Shown: positions 31,376 to 32,427 of the stretch, one piece after another
Layout of the letters: each line of letters opens with the position of its first letter
Position numbering within the stretch: position 1 is the stretch's first letter
NCBI GenBank assembly: GCA_903821465.1
Contig: CAIJLK010000017.1
Location: 1-32,427, forward strand
Source: an uncultured Bacteroidota bacterium
GTDB lineage: Bacteria > Bacteroidota > Bacteroidia > Chitinophagales > Chitinophagaceae
Direction of reading: 5' to 3'
DNA length: 32,427 bases
Made by a program: the position numbers and the translations under genes
Notes under the pieces: generated by a model
What the model saw: the letters and a program-made list of their open reading frames with translations, nothing else
What the model was told of the DNA's origin: nothing
Databases searched by the model: none

Positions 31376-32427
31376 ATGTCAACCAATCATAATTTCTTCG
31401 CCCCCTTTGCAGATGACGATCGTGCTGATGCAGCCGAAAAAGTTACCGGCAGAGCTAAGTTTACTGCAGAACATGCGCTGCCTAATTTGGCATACGGACT
31501 TTTTGTGTGTAGCACTATTACCAAAGGAACTGTTACAAAGATCAACGAGAGTGATGCTTTAAAAGCTCCTGGGGTCTTAGATGTGATTTCTTTCCAAAAC
31601 TGCCCAGCTGTTCCAGGATATAGCCCTGCAAAAGGCGCATTCGAATGGTCTGGTTTAAAAACCCTGTACGATAACAAAGTGAGATTCTACGGACAACCTG
31701 TTGCATTGGTAGTTGCCGATAGTTTTGAAAACGCAACTGCAGCTCTTAATTTGGTTAAGGTAACTTATGAGAAAGAAGCCCATGAAACAGATTTTGAAAA
31801 GAATAGAAAAATTGAAACTGCTTTAAAACCAGCAGGCAATTATAAAAGAGGAACAGAGAAGGCATATAAAACGGCTCCTGTTTTTATTGAAGCCGAATAC
31901 AAAACGCCTATAGAAGTACATAGTCCCATGGAAATGCATTCCACCATTGCTTTTTGGGATGGTGATGATAAACTTACTGTTTACGATAAAACACAGGGAC
32001 CTAAGAGCACTCAAAGTACACTTGCCAAGACATTTAATATCCCGCAGAAAAATGTTCGTGTGATTACTGAATATGTGGGTGGTGCATTTGGAAATGGTTT
32101 GCGTAGTTGGTTACATGTACCAGCAGCTTGCATTGCAGCCAAAAAATTAAATCGCCCCGTTAAGGTTTTGCTAACCCGACCACAAATGTTTTCGTTGGTA
32201 GGCTACCGTCCGCAATCATGGCAGAAAATTGGAATCGGTGCAGATAAATCTGGAAAATTCATAGGCATATCGCATAGTGCCATCAGCAATACTTCCCGAT
32301 ATGAAGATTTTAGAGAAGGCATTGTAGACGTTTCAAAATTTTTATACGCTTGCGATAATGTGGATACGGATTATAAAATGCTTCCGCTCGATTTGAGTAC
32401 ACCAACATGGATGCGCGGACCCGGTGA
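31376..32427 (+). CDS. Molybdopterin-binding subunit of a xanthine dehydrogenase family enzyme, partial
   Basis: The reading frame from ATG 31376 stays open to the right edge: 350 whole codons, so it is partial at its 3' end (full family length is about 700-750). It begins MSTNHNFFAPFADDDRADAAEKVTGRAKF (as two adjoining parts), the N-terminal signature of the family, and includes YGQPVALVVAD-type sequence FYGQPVALVVADSFENA, the EVHSPMEMHSTIAFW segment, the cofactor-proximal EYVGGAFGNG, and ends with TWMRGPG. It would bind the molybdopterin cytosine dinucleotide and oxidise an aldehyde or purine. It has no signal of its own, so it should be exported as a complex by the Tat signal of the 2Fe-2S subunit. 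It is 16 bases after that subunit. Codon use is like its neighbours. Confidence 0.95.
   Translation, partial: MSTNHNFFAPFADDDRADAAEKVTGRAKFTAEHALPNLAYGLFVCSTITKGTVTKINESDALKAPGVLDVISFQNCPAVPGYSPAKGAFEWSGLKTLYDNKVRFYGQPVALVVADSFENATAALNLVKVTYEKEAHETDFEKNRKIETALKPAGNYKRGTEKAYKTAPVFIEAEYKTPIEVHSPMEMHSTIAFWDGDDKLTVYDKTQGPKSTQSTLAKTFNIPQKNVRVITEYVGGAFGNGLRSWLHVPAACIAAKKLNRPVKVLLTRPQMFSLVGYRPQSWQKIGIGADKSGKFIGISHSAISNTSRYEDFREGIVDVSKFLYACDNVDTDYKMLPLDLSTPTWMRGPG

Noticed and set aside
31387..31736. Minus-strand open frames near the right edge
   Set aside because: They are antisense to the molybdopterin subunit, which matches its family throughout.

Overview
The window looks like chromosomal DNA of an AT-rich member of the Bacteroidota, most likely near the Chitinophagaceae. 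The signs are many exported proteins with lipobox, Sec or Tat signals, families common in that phylum (DUF2490, DUF1080, FG-GAP lipoprotein, DUF155/RMND1), little Shine-Dalgarno sequence before start codons, and promoters of the Bacteroidota type (TTG, 19-20 bases, TAnnTTTG). I see no tRNA, rRNA, CRISPR array, insertion sequence or phage gene. The taxonomic placement is an inference from these features.

Layout. 1-2273: the first 49 codons of a membrane protein on the minus strand, a perfect 14-bp inverted repeat, a SAM methyltransferase, a small secreted Lys/Glu-rich repeat protein, and an outer-membrane barrel protein. 2624-4828: two convergent genes that both look terpenoid-related, one with a DxDxTA motif in a helical toroid-like protein and one with class I isoprenoid synthase metal motifs. 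5027-9224: an FG-GAP lipoprotein, a membrane protein overlapping a small XRE regulator (the membrane protein is a paralogue of the left-edge fragment), an RMND1-family protein overlapping a sugar O-acetyltransferase, and a DUF2490 protein. 9378-12838: a compact ethanolamine operon (permease, EutB, EutC).

12870-18483: a carbohydrate-flavoured stretch with a DUF1080 protein, an SMP-30 lactonase, an SGNH hydrolase, a Bcr/CflA exporter, a Tat-exported sugar isomerase/epimerase and a PhzF protein. 18558-20244: an arsenic operon, arsR-arsM-arsC, with two copies of an ATCGT-N6-ACGAT dyad. 20360-23164: an outer-membrane protein, an AraC regulator and an aldo/keto reductase. 23260-27810 (minus): a probable transcription unit of a serine hydrolase, a Tat-exported Nif3-like protein and a GH3 glycosidase. 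27885-30674: an unknown exported helical protein, a second beta-lactamase-fold hydrolase and another unknown exported protein. 30754-32427: a periplasmic-type xanthine dehydrogenase family enzyme, 2Fe-2S subunit followed by the molybdopterin subunit, which runs off the right edge.

Functional links. Ethanolamine would be imported and split by the B12-dependent lyase to acetaldehyde and ammonia, with no compartment genes present. Arsenate would be reduced by ArsC and the arsenite methylated by ArsM, with no efflux pump in the window. The sugar isomerase and the GH3 gene, 9 kb apart, share a similar dyad (TTGCGTCA-N4-GAC[AG]CA), which suggests co-regulation. The most promising unexplained items are the terpenoid-like pair, the exported Nif3-like protein and the dyads.
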